From contig NC_086351.1 in the NCBI RefSeq assembly GCF_036324505.1, positions 4,102,001 to 4,166,000 on the forward strand: a stretch of DNA of 64,000 bases, given 5' to 3'. The notes beneath the pieces were generated by a model that saw only the letters and a program-made list of their open reading frames with translations, did no database searches and was not told where the DNA came from. The position numbers and the translations under genes were made by a program. Within the stretch, counting starts at the first letter, position 1. Every line of letters starts with the position of its first letter. This stretch comes from Eleginops maclovinus. Taxonomy: Eukaryota > Chordata > Actinopteri > Perciformes > Eleginopidae. Positions 15,960 through 57,200 of the stretch are shown here, piece after piece.

Positions 15960-16930
15960 AGCCGAGTTTACGTCAGGCCACGCCCCCTTGGTCCAGCTGG
16001 TGGCAACACTCGTGATGACATCACCACAGTGTTCACCCATTGGCTCCTAGACGTTCTACACCTGGCCAATCACCGGCCGGTGAAGTGACGTCAGGGTCGG
16101 CTCCCGTTCACTTTCACTGGAGTAGGCGGGGCGTGGAGATTATCAACGTCACAGCCAGCGGGATGCTATGCCGTGATTGGTTAAATGCGGTGAAAGTCAG
16201 CGTCTGTTGCTGAGAGAAAAGGGAGAGAGGGAGAGCAGTTTGCAAGGAGCAGCGATGCGTCGGCTTGCACCACATAAGTGTTGTCCACCTCCTAAACAAA
16301 CTTTTAAATTGCACACTCATGCTCATGTTTCCTTTGTCAATGCTTTCCCTAAAAATAAGAACACAAAACAGCTCATAAAATGCAACAGTTAGGATGCTGG
16401 GAATTACACACAAACGCATTGTGGTGCTTTAACCCTGCTGCACCAACTTTAATGTGGAGAAAGAGAATGGATGATGCATTATCACCGTGTGATCAGGGAT
16501 GGCATTTGTGCTGTCAATTATGGTAAACATACTCCTTTTCAGAAAAGGAGGGGACATGTGTGCATTTTGATTGGCTCACAGTGATTTGCTCCCTCCTCTC
16601 GACCCTCCCTCGTGCTGTTCCTATGGTTCCCAAAGCTCTTATTGGATACTGTAAAGTTTGGGACAGGAACCCGGTGTTGCTCAGCATCCACGCCGCCATT
16701 GGCTGGATCCCCCAGTCTGTCAACTGTACTTTGACAGCCCGCCACGCCCCTGTCTCTGTTGCGCCGCCGCTGATTGGCTACTGTACCTGTCAGTGACCTC
16801 TGATTGGTCGGTTTGCCCAGCTGTTAGTGGTTCATTCACCATTTTGTGACTGTAGTGGAAAAGAAGACCGATAGTTTTTTTATAGCCTTGTTTGAGTTTC
16901 TGTGGGGGAAAGACATGTTTTGCGGAGGAA
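15960..16930 (+). promoter_or_regulatory. Candidate promoter of the cic long isoform, CCAAT-rich
   Basis: At least eight CCAAT/ATTGG boxes occur between 16,037 and 16,810 (for example cccattggct 16,037, ggccaatcac about 16,063, gtgattggtt about 16,174, ccattggctgg about 16,698, gctgattggctact about 16,769). There are also three GC/CACGCCC boxes (about 15,978, 16,124, 16,742) and a CRE octamer at 16,086-16,093. No TATA box is obvious. The link to cic-L is inferred from position and the downstream splice signals. Confidence 0.5.
16086..16093. promoter_or_regulatory. Perfect CRE octamer TGACGTCA in the candidate cic-L promoter
   Basis: A palindromic CREB/ATF site is seen directly, within the CCAAT cluster. 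Confidence 0.45.
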
Positions 16931-17067
16931 AAGTAAAGTGTGAGTCCGGACCGCGCAGTCGTCAAAGCCGACAGCCAAGGGATGTTACCGAGAGTTGTGC
17001 CAGCCTCCTCATCAGCACAATAGGACCATAAATCTTTCTGTGGCGAGGGGGAAAAAGCTCTGTTTGG
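16840..17067 (+). other. Candidate noncoding first exon of cic-L
   Basis: GC- and CpG-richer DNA ends in a consensus donor (gg|gtaagt) at 17,068. A matching acceptor (ttttccag) precedes 22,872, where the leader of the L-specific coding exon would begin. The transcription start is not determinable by eye. A 39-codon upstream ORF (ATG at 16,915, stop at 17,029-17,031) lies inside. Confidence 0.4.
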
Positions 17068-18963
17068 GTAAGTTGAAACTAAGTTAGCGTCATGAAGCTC
17101 AACTGACACGGATTTTAAATGTCAAAGAATTCGAGACGAGAACCAACTGCCAACGGAAGACCGTTTGTTCCGAACCCGTCCGAAGAAATGACACCGCTTG
17201 CGAGCCGAGAGAAAGGGGAGGGGTGGGGGTGTAACAGCCTAAAAACTTTCTCAAATGTTTTTACCGCAGTCCCACGCACGACTGGGAAACATGTGAGGTC
17301 TCTTCGGAGTGACATTACAACACGGTGGTGAATATTGAGTACTTTTCCATCTCCTTACAGCTTCCGAGTTTCGAGTGGAAGCGTCGCTAGTAAAAAGCTG
17401 TCGACCTATTTGCAGCATTGCAGCTCAATTGTATACTAAATAACAACACCATCTAATTTGCTGTTTATAAAACGGGGACCTGGGAGAAAAAATGAAAACA
17501 AACAGCGTCCTGTTTCCTTGTAGTCTGGCTGACGGTGTCACTATGTGGGTACTAGTAGTCTGCTACGGTACTACGACTACTACAAACCACCAGCTACACT
17601 ACTACTAACGTTACCGAGCTGCTTACTAGAGCGAAACAACCCAAAAGATGCATGCTATTTTTCCAAGTTTCTAATGCAGACAGTGTCCTCCATTAAGGAA
17701 GCTTCTCCGGAGTGGTTTCGTGTAAACACTATAGGCGTTGTGTAGTGGATATTTGCATGCCAAACATCGCTGTGTATGAAATAATTAGGCCCGTCTAGTT
17801 TGGGATAATAAAACGTCACTTGAAACCGGTTGTTTTTGTTTGTTACCGAGCAGACCGCCTGACTGCCTCGAGTCATAATACTCCTTTGACATTGTGCAGC
17901 GCCTCTCGTAGTACTCGCACAGATCAGCGCAGAGAAGCCGGGATTGCAAATCCGTGTTTTCTCTGCTTTTCCCTCGACTTTTCTGCACTGCAATCACTGT
18001 TTATGCACCCCAAACTCATCCCTGACTGGACTATTTTTCTAACATACATTTAACAGTCATGTTTTTCATTGGTTGTCACATACATTTGAATGCTTGTTTT
18101 TGACATCTTGACTCAAAAATGTCCTCATCTGTCCTGCAGATTCACAGTGTGGCATGCATTCCCGATAACCACTTGAGTATAGGCAGCAGACACATCTCTG
18201 ATGGTATAGGCATCTTTGCTTTTTGTAGAGCAGTTGGTCATTGATGTGGCATTGGCAGTTCTGCCATTTGGTCCCAAACAGGAACAGTCACCTCTGATCT
18301 ATGCTGCAGCCTCCTGATCAATATGGGCCAGAAAAGCACACATTCCAGGCCTTTATGTTTCTATTTTATTGATATAATATCTACAACCAGATATGCCACC
18401 CACAAAAGAGCTGCCAGTATTTATACTACGTCACAATGGATGTTCTCCATAACAAGAGCAGTCGCACACTTTGCAGCTCGGCCTATTGCAAACCCAAAAT
18501 ACCTTAATGAAATGGTCTCTTTATTTGTCTGCATGTAAGATCACTTCCCACTCACTCATAATAGCATACACCTAAGTGTGTGAGACAGAGAGTATGTTCT
18601 TTTTTTTTGCTGTTTCATGGGTAAGTGTGTTCCCCGTTGACCCAGTTAAGGGCAAAGCCGCCCTGCCATGCTGGAGTTCGAGGGCACCATGGCAGGCTTC
18701 ACCATCACATTCTGTCTTCCAATGTTTCACCAACGAACGTTCTTCCCTCTCCATCCCTGTCCCCGTCACTGCAGCCCTGCGCCCATACAGACACCCATAA
18801 AACGCTTTTAGGAGAGGGATGAGCTGCAGTGTGCCTGGTAACTACGTACACAATCACGCTGACATATAGTGCAAATGCAGCGTTGAAGAGGGTCGACACA
18901 ATCTGAAGACAGCTGCATACAGTCATATGCCTTGTGTATTATAGGCAGCTCAAATGCCAAAAC

Positions 18964-18967
<4 letters not shown>

Positions 18968-19002
<35 letters not shown>
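18968..19002. repeat. (CA)n microsatellite
   Basis: A short pure CA array. It is the only CA-oriented array inside the cic-L primary transcript upstream of exon S. Confidence 0.95.
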
Positions 19003-19004
<2 letters not shown>

Positions 19005-19187
19005 CCTGTGCATGTTGCGGTGGGGTATATGCTAAATCCTCTTTGAATGCCTGGACAAACTGGCATTTAGGTGGAGGTCTTTTAGGGTTGTGTAGTCCAG
19101 TCATCCAGTAATAGATAGTGTACAACTTCTTCTTCTTCTCGTCTTGACATTGAGATAAGATTTCCTCATGAATGACCATTGTATGTA

Positions 19188-19189
<2 letters not shown>

Positions 19190-19229
<40 letters not shown>
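19190..19229. repeat. (GT)n microsatellite
   Basis: A pure GT array of about 20 units. Confidence 0.96.
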
Positions 19230-19231
<2 letters not shown>

Positions 19232-19372
19232 GTGTTTGCTCCCTTGTCCAACCTCTATAAACTCTATATTTTTAAACTTAATTTCTATATCATAGAAGTC
19301 ATTATTTTTTTGGTATGTTTATTTTACAGAAAAGCAAAACTTGCATACGCCAGAGTGTGATCTCCTACATAG

Positions 19373-19475
<103 letters not shown>

Positions 19476-21562
19476 ATGGGTGTTTTTATGGCACAATGAA
19501 TGTGTGAGTGAGGCAATATATAGATCCAAGTGAGATTTTAACAGTGTATGCATGACTGCACTGTAAATTCCACAGGGAGCATTTGGTGTGTGTGTAACTA
19601 AAGTTTGATGTTGCTATGCTGTGCAGGGGGGTTGCATTGTGTGTTGGGTGAAACAGCATTTTTTTTTGCTGTTTAAAGGGGAGTCCAGTCAAACGCCATG
19701 GAGACAATAGCCGTCGATTATTCGTCTATTAAGGATTTACAGTAGTTTTATTCCAGAGCAGAAACTCTCTGTCTTAACCTGCTGTACGGCTGGAAGGTGC
19801 AGACGTCCTGAATCGTCTAAATTATGACTGAGCTGCTCTCCGTTTCGTCTCGAAGCTGCCCAGAGGACAGTCAGGATTCTCCAACAATTTCCTTTATATT
19901 TTTAGTCCTTATAACTTATGCATTAAAACCAGAGATAAGAGATTTAGCCGTGCTCTCGGCATCTCTGATTGTATAGCAAACAAACATTAAGAGTTAAAGG
20001 TTTTTTCCCAGTTAAGGGATATTTGTGGATCGGGACTCTGTCAAATGTTAAAATGCTATACCATTTATTATATGGCAGCACTTTATATATGCCTCCTGCA
20101 TGAATTCTTATACTTTTACCCTGTAATTTATTATAACATTTGGTGTCAGACAAAATTGGTATTTTGTCTGATTTCAAATGATTTTCTGTGGTTAAGATTA
20201 TTGTTTTTAGAAGAATGGATTCTCAAATGGGAACACATTGTTGAGAATGAAATATATATTTATCTTTTTAACTATAACATATGAGGCTATCTCTGATTAA
20301 AAAAAGTTGTTTTAGACTTACAACCAATGTTCTATGAGAAAGAGAATAAGATGGGTCTGTGTCTTATTCTGAACCTCCTCTTATATCGACATGTTTTGCA
20401 CATACTGTCTAGCGCACTACAGTACCGTCAGAGTTATATAAAGTGAATACACACAAATGCCTGCAACTGGGTTATCAGCCAAAGCCTCGAGCATTTGGTA
20501 AAGGCCATGAGCATGACCAAACACATTTTTCTAAGCTAAGATCAGATCCTCCCGAGTCATTCAGTTCAGCAGACAGCCAGTCAAGTGGCTCTGACTCCTT
20601 CCTGTCTCTCCCAGCGCAGAACTGCGACTACAGGACCAACAATCCCAGTCCAGGCCTCAGCGTCGACTCTCAGGAAGGAGTACTTTAACTGCAGTCGTCC
20701 GAATTTTCTCTCTTCTTTGCCTTGCAGTTTACAAAAATGCACTCTAGACCAGATCGGGAGTTCCATTTCAGGTTCTTTGAATTATTCTGCATTTGTTAAT
20801 GTTGCTTAATATACAGAATAATCTGCTAATTGGGATTTAAAAATTACATTTTCTAATCAGCATTTATTTAAATGTATGACGGTTGCAGACAGTTACACAC
20901 TTCTCCAAAATATGTTTGAGTAGGTGATATAAAGGCATAGATAATGTGTTCAACTGGCTCCATGACAGTAACTGTAGACACATTAAACTACATACTAAGT
21001 GCTATTTCACATTCGCAAATTCATAAAATAAATAATGAAAACCGAGATTTGATCAATTCTAATGGAAATAAAAGCCTGTGTTGAGGGCAGAGGTCAGAAC
21101 AAAGAGCCAGGGATGTGTGTGAATGACGCAGGTTGTTTTTTAGCCATTCAGGAGCGAAATAAATGCTTTTCTGTATTGCAGAAAGTCGGAGTGCTGTCGA
21201 TACTGATCTATGTTGTGTACTGTTTGTTACAACGCACGAACGGTTAACAACAAGGTCAGCTTATGCGTGTGTGTGACAAACTTTTCCAATGTAGAGGAAC
21301 TTTGAATGTGTAGCGTGTGAATTTGTCTACGTGTTTGTCTGTATTTGTAGGAATGCGCGGCATCTGCACATGTTGATGAGCTTAGTCGAGGGTAGCAGAT
21401 ATGTACGTGTGTGAGAAGAAGTGTGTGTGTTTGCGTGTGTGTGTATGTAGACTGTATTTAGCCTGTAATCTTGCATCAGTCAGTGTGCCTGCTCCAGACC
21501 CGGCCTTTTACTTTCCCTCATTTTGGGTGTATCTTACCATGGCAGATAATTCCAATTATATT

Positions 21563-21739
<177 letters not shown>

Positions 21740-22123
21740 GCCAGTCAAAGAATAAAAGACGACGGGGAAAGACTGAGGCATTGAGAAAGAGTGAGAGGGC
21801 CAGCGAGTGCTAGAATGACTGTGGAAATTCCCAATGACTACACAAGAACAGCCTATTTGAACAAACAGCCAAACAGCCGCATACTCCCACCTCTCTCTCT
21901 CTTCCTCTCGCTCTCTTCCTCTCGCTCTCTTTCTCTTCTCATACACATGTTGAAGGGTGACCTCACTCAGGCCATTGCAAGGCCTTTCCCTCCCGTAGAA
22001 GTCAAATTAAATGCTGTGTGGCTGTTGCAGTCCGACGTTGAAAATGTAGAATCAAGCCTGAAACACATAGCGTGAGAAAACTACTCCGTCGCATGTCGAG
22101 GTAGCTGGAGGGAGTACCGTGAA

Positions 22124-22125
<2 letters not shown>

Positions 22126-22165
<40 letters not shown>
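22126..22165. repeat. (GT)n microsatellite
   Basis: A pure GT array of about 20 units, 700 bases before the cic-L coding exon. Confidence 0.96.
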
Positions 22166-22169
<4 letters not shown>

Positions 22170-22779
22170 AAGAAAGCCTGTTTTGTGTATTTCAAGTGAA
22201 AGACATGTAGGCTTCGTTAAAGGCAGATCTTTTGGATACTGGAATACTTTAAGAGGCACAATGGAGCGAGTGACCTTGAATGTTTAAGTTTTTTGTCTTT
22301 CTTTGAAATTGTCATTTTTGTCAAATTTCCTTTCCATGCTAACCCTTAATTTACTAACTAACCCAAGGGCCTGTGCCAATTGCCAATAGGAACATTAATC
22401 GGAAATTACAGCAATGACATACAATTTGTTTTTCCTACGTCGATGTGATTGTTAACATCTGCTTCAATAGTATTCCTAAATCCTAGGTGGGACATTGTTA
22501 AATATCTATTTTCTCACTTTTTAATTTGCTATTAAGATAAATATTACACGGTCTGGAGAAAAAAATAAATATTTTGTAGGTTGCTGTTTGATTTTACAAT
22601 GGTTGATAACAAATATAGGAATTTATATTTCATGTTTTGACTATACAAACTGGCATTTATGGACAAACAAACACAGTCACGCTTGCATGCACGCTCTACT
22701 AAATCAGGCAGTCATGGAGAGCATACGTCAGATTTAGAGCCAATGTGATAGCCGGTGCAGTGTAGCACACTTCCAGGAG

Positions 22780-22787
22780 TGACGTCA
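22780..22787. promoter_or_regulatory. Perfect CRE octamer TGACGTCA
   Basis: The third perfect octamer in the window, 85 bases upstream of the inferred acceptor of the cic-L coding exon. This is a motif match only. Confidence 0.3.
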
Positions 22788-22996
22788 TTTTTATTCTCAG
22801 CAAATTTTGATTATGAAGATAATAAATGACCACCTGTCTTGTGTGTGTCTCTCTTTCTCTTTCTTTTCCAGCCTGCATTACAGAGGAAAGGAGAACAGGG
22901 GAGAAGGAAAAGAAGAGGAAGACAACAAAAGGAGTGCCTTAGGAGTGAAAGAGAGGAGCGCAACAAAATCTGCACTTTGTGAACAGTGAAGAAGAG

Positions 22997-51224
<28,228 letters not shown>

Positions 51225-51419
51225 GGGAAGCTGACAGATTAGACCAATCAGTGACCGGTGACGTCGCTCACTCCCTCCCCCCCACCCACCACGCTTTTTA
51301 TCATTTTGAATTCTTTTAAATCTCACCCTCCTGCGGTCCGATCATTATTTCTTTCTCTGAGATTGTTTGGTAATGTGTCTTATACCAAAAGAGGAAACTG
51401 GCACAAAAGCACACACATA

Positions 51420-51456
<37 letters not shown>

Positions 51457-52828
51457 TTATTCCCACACTTTATACACCACCTTTGAGAAAGTTGCCAGTG
51501 AACGAAGGACCGTTGTGTACAGCTGCACTCTTTGCCTTGAAGAAGAAAAGGGTTTGTGTTTCGGCCGGGGAGCTAAACCCCGCTCTGAGACGCTGAAAGT
51601 CAGGCGTTTGAAAACACGGACGTTATATGTTTTGATATTTGTTTTTAACAGAGCAGTGAGTATCTGCTTGCGGAGCAACATGTATTTAGATTCTCTGTCA
51701 GCGTGTGTGTTTTGGTTCCTGCTGACATTAGGGGGCTGGGCCCTCAACAGCCGGACACTATTTGATTGAGAAACATTACCGCGGACCTGGAGAGAGATCT
51801 CCGTTTTATTGCAGACCTTCAGGGGAGGTCTAACCGGAGGGACTGAAACAAACTGACTGAAACTCATGTGGACACGTGCCATCATTCCTCCAATTTCCTG
51901 TCTGGCCGAGTCCTCCCTTCTAGCGTCAGACACCAGCACATGGCGGTGGCGGAGCATTCCTGTGCCTCTCGTGAAGGAAGGAGGTGGGTGGGAGTTATCG
52001 GGCACATCCTGGCTCTTAGTTGTAAAGGTCTGGCCTTAATCCTCTGTTGCCAAGCAGTTTTATTAACTTTTTTAAAGTAATTTGTATTTAACATGGTCAT
52101 ATTCAGTTTGCTGTTGTACTCTTCCTATGGTTATTATTATTACTCTTTATATCATTGCAGTGACCCGGTTCTTGGTTCTGATGTTCCCTTTATCTGATTT
52201 CTTGTATTAGTTTTATAATTTGGGAGGCAGGTGAGAGAAGCTGCTGCACACTTCTTCCTTTGTAGTCTTCCCTTCACCGGCCTCTCGCCTCAGCATGGAG
52301 CTGCGGTGCAGTGTTTTCTTCAATGTGCATTTCAAAGAGGAATAACGTGGACTTCTTAATTCTTTCAAACATAATAACGGTATGTTTTAGCCCTTCGCAT
52401 TGTTTGATCTATAGCCTCAACACCTTCCTCCACCCCTTTCCTTCCCTCCTTCCTCCCTTTGTCACTTTATTGCTCTCTCCAGACCTTTTTAAGACAGGCG
52501 GAGGGAAAACTGGAGGAAGAGAGGGGGGGTGATGAATCAAAGAGAGCGGGTGGGATCTAATAATGGTTGTGTCTTTGTGTAAGACTTGGTTGTGTTGTAA
52601 ATACTTACTGTAGAGTCAGCAGACTCGTTATATTAATAAGGAAAAATCCCTCATTGACTTTAAGACACGCATTACAGAAGGTAAAACACAAGAAATGGAA
52701 AAAAAAACAAATAATAAATATGGCTATCAATGTGTTTGTGTTCTACTCCTTGTGTTGCTGTTCAGGTATCCAGAGGAGAGGAATTTATATGAATACTTTG
52801 TATCTGTATCTTTCAGTATGCAAATAAA
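51225..52828 (+). other. cic 3' UTR (candidate)
   Basis: A candidate poly(A) signal AATAAA is at 52,823-52,828, followed by GT-rich sequence (taggtgttc, gtgtttgatc). A CA array lies at 51,426-51,453. The 3' end is inferred. Confidence 0.45.
51426..51453. repeat. Short (CA)n array
   Basis: About 14 pure CA units in the cic 3' UTR. Confidence 0.9.
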
Positions 52829-53670
52829 AATAGGTGTTCAATTAAAGTGTTTGATCGCTGGCAATGTGGAAGATTGGTTTTACTGTAGCAGATACAATAT
52901 GTCATGTTCTCGACCAACAAAAAGCAACGTTTATTGTCCAGCAACTTTTCTTTTTGAAAGGGATATTTCACGGCAAAATGGAATACTTGCATAATTCCTC
53001 TGATCTGTAGTGATGTTCATGAATCAAAGTTGTTCTGTACTAGTTTCCAAATGTTGGGTGGGAAACGGCTTTAGGTTTGTCAAATGGAGAAAATCACGTC
53101 TCAATATTTAAAATCAAATAACCCAATATGGAGACTGCAGCATTATGGTAGGGTTGACCAATCATGCTTTCATGAAGTTCAATTTTGATAAATACTTCTC
53201 AATGTTTAAGTAAAGGCAAAGGATCAGAAAAGCCCATAACTTTACTGGAACGAAGTAAACATTTTCAACAGCAAAAACACAAGACCAAACGTGGTCTGCA
53301 GTTTCTTGCTATTATATGGATTTTTGCCCAGCCCTTCATCTTCCATATATCTTTGCCGTCTCTCAGATATAAAGTAAAACACTCTCGCACTGTGAAATGT
53401 CCAGAAATGTTGACCCCGTTACTTAAGATAAGCCACTGCTGTGTTGCGAGCAGTGTCATGTAGGAGTAGAGGCCCTTCTTTGTGTTGGTTATAAACTAAA
53501 AGCTTGAGGAAAGTATGTATTTTTAATTTGTAGTTCCCTTTAACTGAAACAGGCTCTGATGAAATGACGCTCCCATCATCTCCACAGTGATCATTGACTT
53601 TAGATATGTTAACTTTAAAACATGGTAGTGTTGAATGAGCGCGAGGGTTACAAATCATCATGAAAAAACA
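52829..53670. other. Convergent intergenic spacer between cic and znf526
   Basis: AT-rich, with no gene recognised. It lies between the candidate poly(A) signals of two genes that converge on it. Confidence 0.5.
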
Positions 53671-54047
53671 TTTATTGATTTCCCTAATATACAACTGCAT
53701 GTCAAACCTTTGAACAGAAGAAAAACACATCCCGTTTCAAACAACAATGATAAAATGAATCACACAAACTTCACGAGGCACAACCATGGTGCTTCTTATA
53801 ACAATTGCCATAACCTTTCATTTCAATAACATTAATACTGAACCCTCTGTCTTATAAAAAGTGGAAGATTAATTACTTTGGTCTGTTCGCTTAGCATCAA
53901 TTCTGACATTTTTATAGCTTCTTCTCCAGTTCTTAATCATCTGGTTCCAGGGAGTCTGAAGTGAATACTGAACCCCTCAGTAGTCAATTAGTCTTCGTTA
54001 GAGTCAGACTGGACTCAGTCATTTGGCAGTAACGTCTGTTTCTGTCC
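53671..54047 (-). other. znf526 3' UTR (candidate)
   Basis: TTTATT at 53,671-53,676 reads AATAAA on the minus strand, 372 bases after the znf526 stop codon. The 3' end is inferred. Confidence 0.45.
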
Positions 54048-54221
54048 TCAGAGGAGCTGCAGTCCGTCCACAGAGACCGTGTCCATGGTGAGTCCGTTCT
54101 CCATAGCGCTGTGATAGATTTCCAGCGCCTGCTCCAGAGGCAGCGCTCCCCCCTCGCTCGTCTCGATGATGGCGATGGTCTCCCCGAACTCGTTACACAT
54201 GATGGTGGGCGTCCCCCCCGC
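54048..54221 (-). CDS. znf526: znf526 terminal coding exon
   Basis: Acceptor ctttcag, 58 codons including stop. It encodes TIMCNEFGETIAIIETSEGG, then PLEQALEIYHSAMENG and a TGA stop. The segment is strikingly similar to the human ZNF526 C-terminus and settles the ortholog call. Confidence 0.9.
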   Translation of the reverse strand, partial: AGGTPTIMCNEFGETIAIIETSEGGALPLEQALEIYHSAMENGLTMDTVSVDGLQLL

Positions 54222-57200
54222 CTGAAAGAGAAGCAGAATTAGTTCATCGGACAGCAGAGAGTACGCACAAATAGAATTGGAAACAGGAGCTTTAAAATAT
54301 CCAGTATTGGTATTCTTCTTTCCCCGCTGAGGCCTGCTAGAAAGGTTTTTCCAGAAGTTGTAAATGAATAATCGTTAAACAAATAGTCATTTTGTGGTTT
54401 AGCTATTCCTTTAATGGTTAACCAGGACTAAACGTGGCCCATGGAAGCTTATGACGTGCTTTTTTGATGAAAGTTTGATGTTTTTGTCAGCGATTTGAGA
54501 GGGGATGTTCGTTCTGACCTGCTGCAGATCTGAGGTTTGTATCTGGATGATCTGCGGCTGGCCGTTAGCTAGCTCCACCGCCGCTGCGTCGACCACAGCT
54601 ACAGCAGAGCTGGTCTCCATGGCGGCGGCCTCTTCGTCCAGCCTCTGCTGCCGGGCGTGCGTCTTCTTGTGGTTCCTCAGGTTGGAGAAGGTCTTGAAGG
54701 CTTTGCCACACTGCGGACAGACGTGTGGCCGCTCGCCTGTGTGCGTGCGCCGGTGCTCAGCCAGGTGCATGCTCTGGATGAATCCCTTACCGCACACCTC
54801 ACAGCGAAATGGCCGCTCGCCCGAGTGTGTGCGCAGGTGCTCCCGCAGGTGGGTGTTCTGACGGAAGCGCTTTCCACACACTTGGCAGGGGAAGGGCCGC
54901 TCCCCGGTGTGGACTCGCTGGTGAAGTGCGACTCCGGAGGAAGAGACGAACCATTTTCCACAGATGGGACACTGGTGGGCTTTGGGCCTCTTCCCAGCGG
55001 TGCACCTCGGCCGCCCCGGACCCAAAGCGAAGTGGCTCAATCTGTGGAGTCGCAGGTTGGCAGGAGAATTGAGCTTCTTTCCACAAATATTACAGTCTAA
55101 ACCCCCCCGCACGAGACTGCTTGAATCCCCGGATTCTGTCTCTGCTGAGGTGGAGGGCTTTGAGCTCAGATCTTTCCCCACCACTGCTTCCGTTTCTTTG
55201 CCCACTTCTGTCCCCGTACTGGCCTGCATCAGGGTGGGGTGCAGCTCCAGACAGTGTCCATCTCTCTGTCTCCGGGTCAGGAACCCGGCCTCGCAGTGGG
55301 GACACGGGAAAGGCGCCGGAGACCCTGGATGTTGGGTGTACCGATGAGCCGCTAACTTAGTGGGCCAGCGGAAGGTGGCGGGGCATTCGGGGCAGGAGAC
55401 TGTGGCAGCGTTGGAGTGCAGCAGGCTGTGCTGACGGAGGTTGGAGGACTGAGAGAAGGAGCGGAGACAGACATCGCAGCGGTACGGCCGCACGCCGGAA
55501 TGGATGAGCGTGTGCCTCGTGAGGTTGGCGAGAGACGAGAAGGTTTTCCCGCAGTCGGAGCACTGGAAGGGCCGCTCCCCGGTGTGGGTGCGGATGTGGT
55601 TGCGCACGTGGATCTGCTTCTTGAAAGTCTTGCTGCAGATGCCACACATGAAGCTGCGCTCGGTGACGTGGGTCTTGCGGCGATGGTGAACGAGCTGCAC
55701 CTGGGAGGGGAAGGTCTTGGAGCACGTACGACAGGAAAAAGAGGTTTTGTCGGATGAAGCAGGAGGAGTGGCTTCAGTTGGGACTCCTCCACCGGTGTCA
55801 TCCAGGAGGACAGCGTTGGTAACAGACGTCTCCTGCTGGGGCTCGTTGTCGTTGCCTTCAGGTGGGGCGGACACCTCCATGTTGTCGTCTTCCTCCTGCT
55901 TCTCCCCTTCCTCTCCTTTGTTTTTTGGATCTTCCCCAGGTGTGTCCGTCTCTTCCTTTGTGTGAGGAGTCCGCATGTTGACCTTCAACTCAGAGGTGTG
56001 AGAGATCTTCTCTCTCGCTCTCTGCAGGATGGCGAGAGTAGAGAGAGACGCTCTTCTTGGAGCCGAGACCTACAGAGAAACACAACTTAAGACTAGGACA
56101 CCACTGCTGTGCAATGACACTTCTGTGTAATTTGTGGATTAGTAGAATCTACTTCGGGTGTAACTTGTAGATTTGACTTACTTTTAATTTTGTATTCTAT
56201 ATTTTTTATGCAGGCCCTTTTATCTAATAGTCTTTTATTTTACTTCTTTGTTTTGTCTCCATCTTTTGCTCTAACAACGCTGTGGGACGAATAAAGGTAT
56301 TTTGATTCTGAAAAAAGTCCAATTAAAATGCAGTCGTTACTAACACATTTGGAGGGCCTCTGCTTATATGACTACCGTGGAGATAGGGGCTGGTGTGTCG
56401 GCTGAATTGCGGTGGATGGGGGCTGGTGTGAAGGCTGTATCGCGGTTGAGGTGGGTTCTGCGGTGGTAGAGGTACTTGGTCATGTTGGTGAAGGTTTTGT
56501 TGCAGAACTGACACTTGTGGAGGGGGTCTGCAATGTGGGACTTCCTGCAAGACAAACATAAAACAGAAGTGATGAAAACTACAGAATATATATAAGATTC
56601 AAACACTTCAGTACAGCCTGATCTATAGTAGATATCAGCTGTGAGTCTCAGGCTGTGGTGGGGTGGGGGGGTTTACCTGTGCATGATCAGAGTCATCTCC
56701 GTGGTGAAGCCGTTGCCACAGTCCACACACAGATACCTGGCCACGCCCGAGTGTGTGCGCATGTGTGTCTGCATTGAGGTGGCTTTCTTGAACACCTTGC
56801 CGCACTCGGGACACTCGTGCGTGCCCTGCTCATGCACACGCCTGTGAGCCGCCAGCCTGTTGACGGAGGTGAAGGTGCGGCTGCAGAGCTCACACTGCTG
56901 GGGCTTGGCCCAGACTGCTGCTTTCTTTTCTGCCACTCTGATTCTAATGTCCTCCACCTTCTCCGTCGCCTCCTCCCTCCCTCGCACCTCCTCGAAGCCG
57001 CTCATAACGCCTGGCTCCCCGCTCTCTTTGTCCTGACACAGGAAGTGCTCTCCCTGGTGCTGGAGGAAGTCCTCCGGCGTCTGGAAGAGAAGGGAGCATT
57101 CTGAGCACTCATACGGGTGGATGACCACCACTTCTGTAGCCTGCTGCTCCTCCGTGATGCCGGGGGCCAACCTTAACTCCAGTCTCTGCACCCCATTCTC

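Larger units (their letters stand above)
7644..15999. other. Gene-poor intergenic stretch between erf and cic
   Basis: I see no exon that matches a known protein. The stretch is mostly AT-rich (for example 10,020-10,350 and 11,630-11,850) with stop codons in all frames. It contains relics of one interspersed repeat family, a perfect CRE octamer at 8398-8405, two DR1-type AGGTCA repeats, TTAGCAT-rich DNA at 12,190-12,470 and a 90-codon ATG ORF at 13,849-14,121 of unknown meaning. Confidence 0.6.

Noticed and set aside
22979..22996. Six extra residues before the cic-L ATG (GTG start)
   Set aside because: GTG is not a normal eukaryotic start. The ATG at 22,997 matches the human N-terminus MKPMKK.
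54505..55965. Plus-strand ORFs of up to 147 codons across the znf526 exon
   Set aside because: They are antisense shadows of the zinc finger coding frame, with no known domain.
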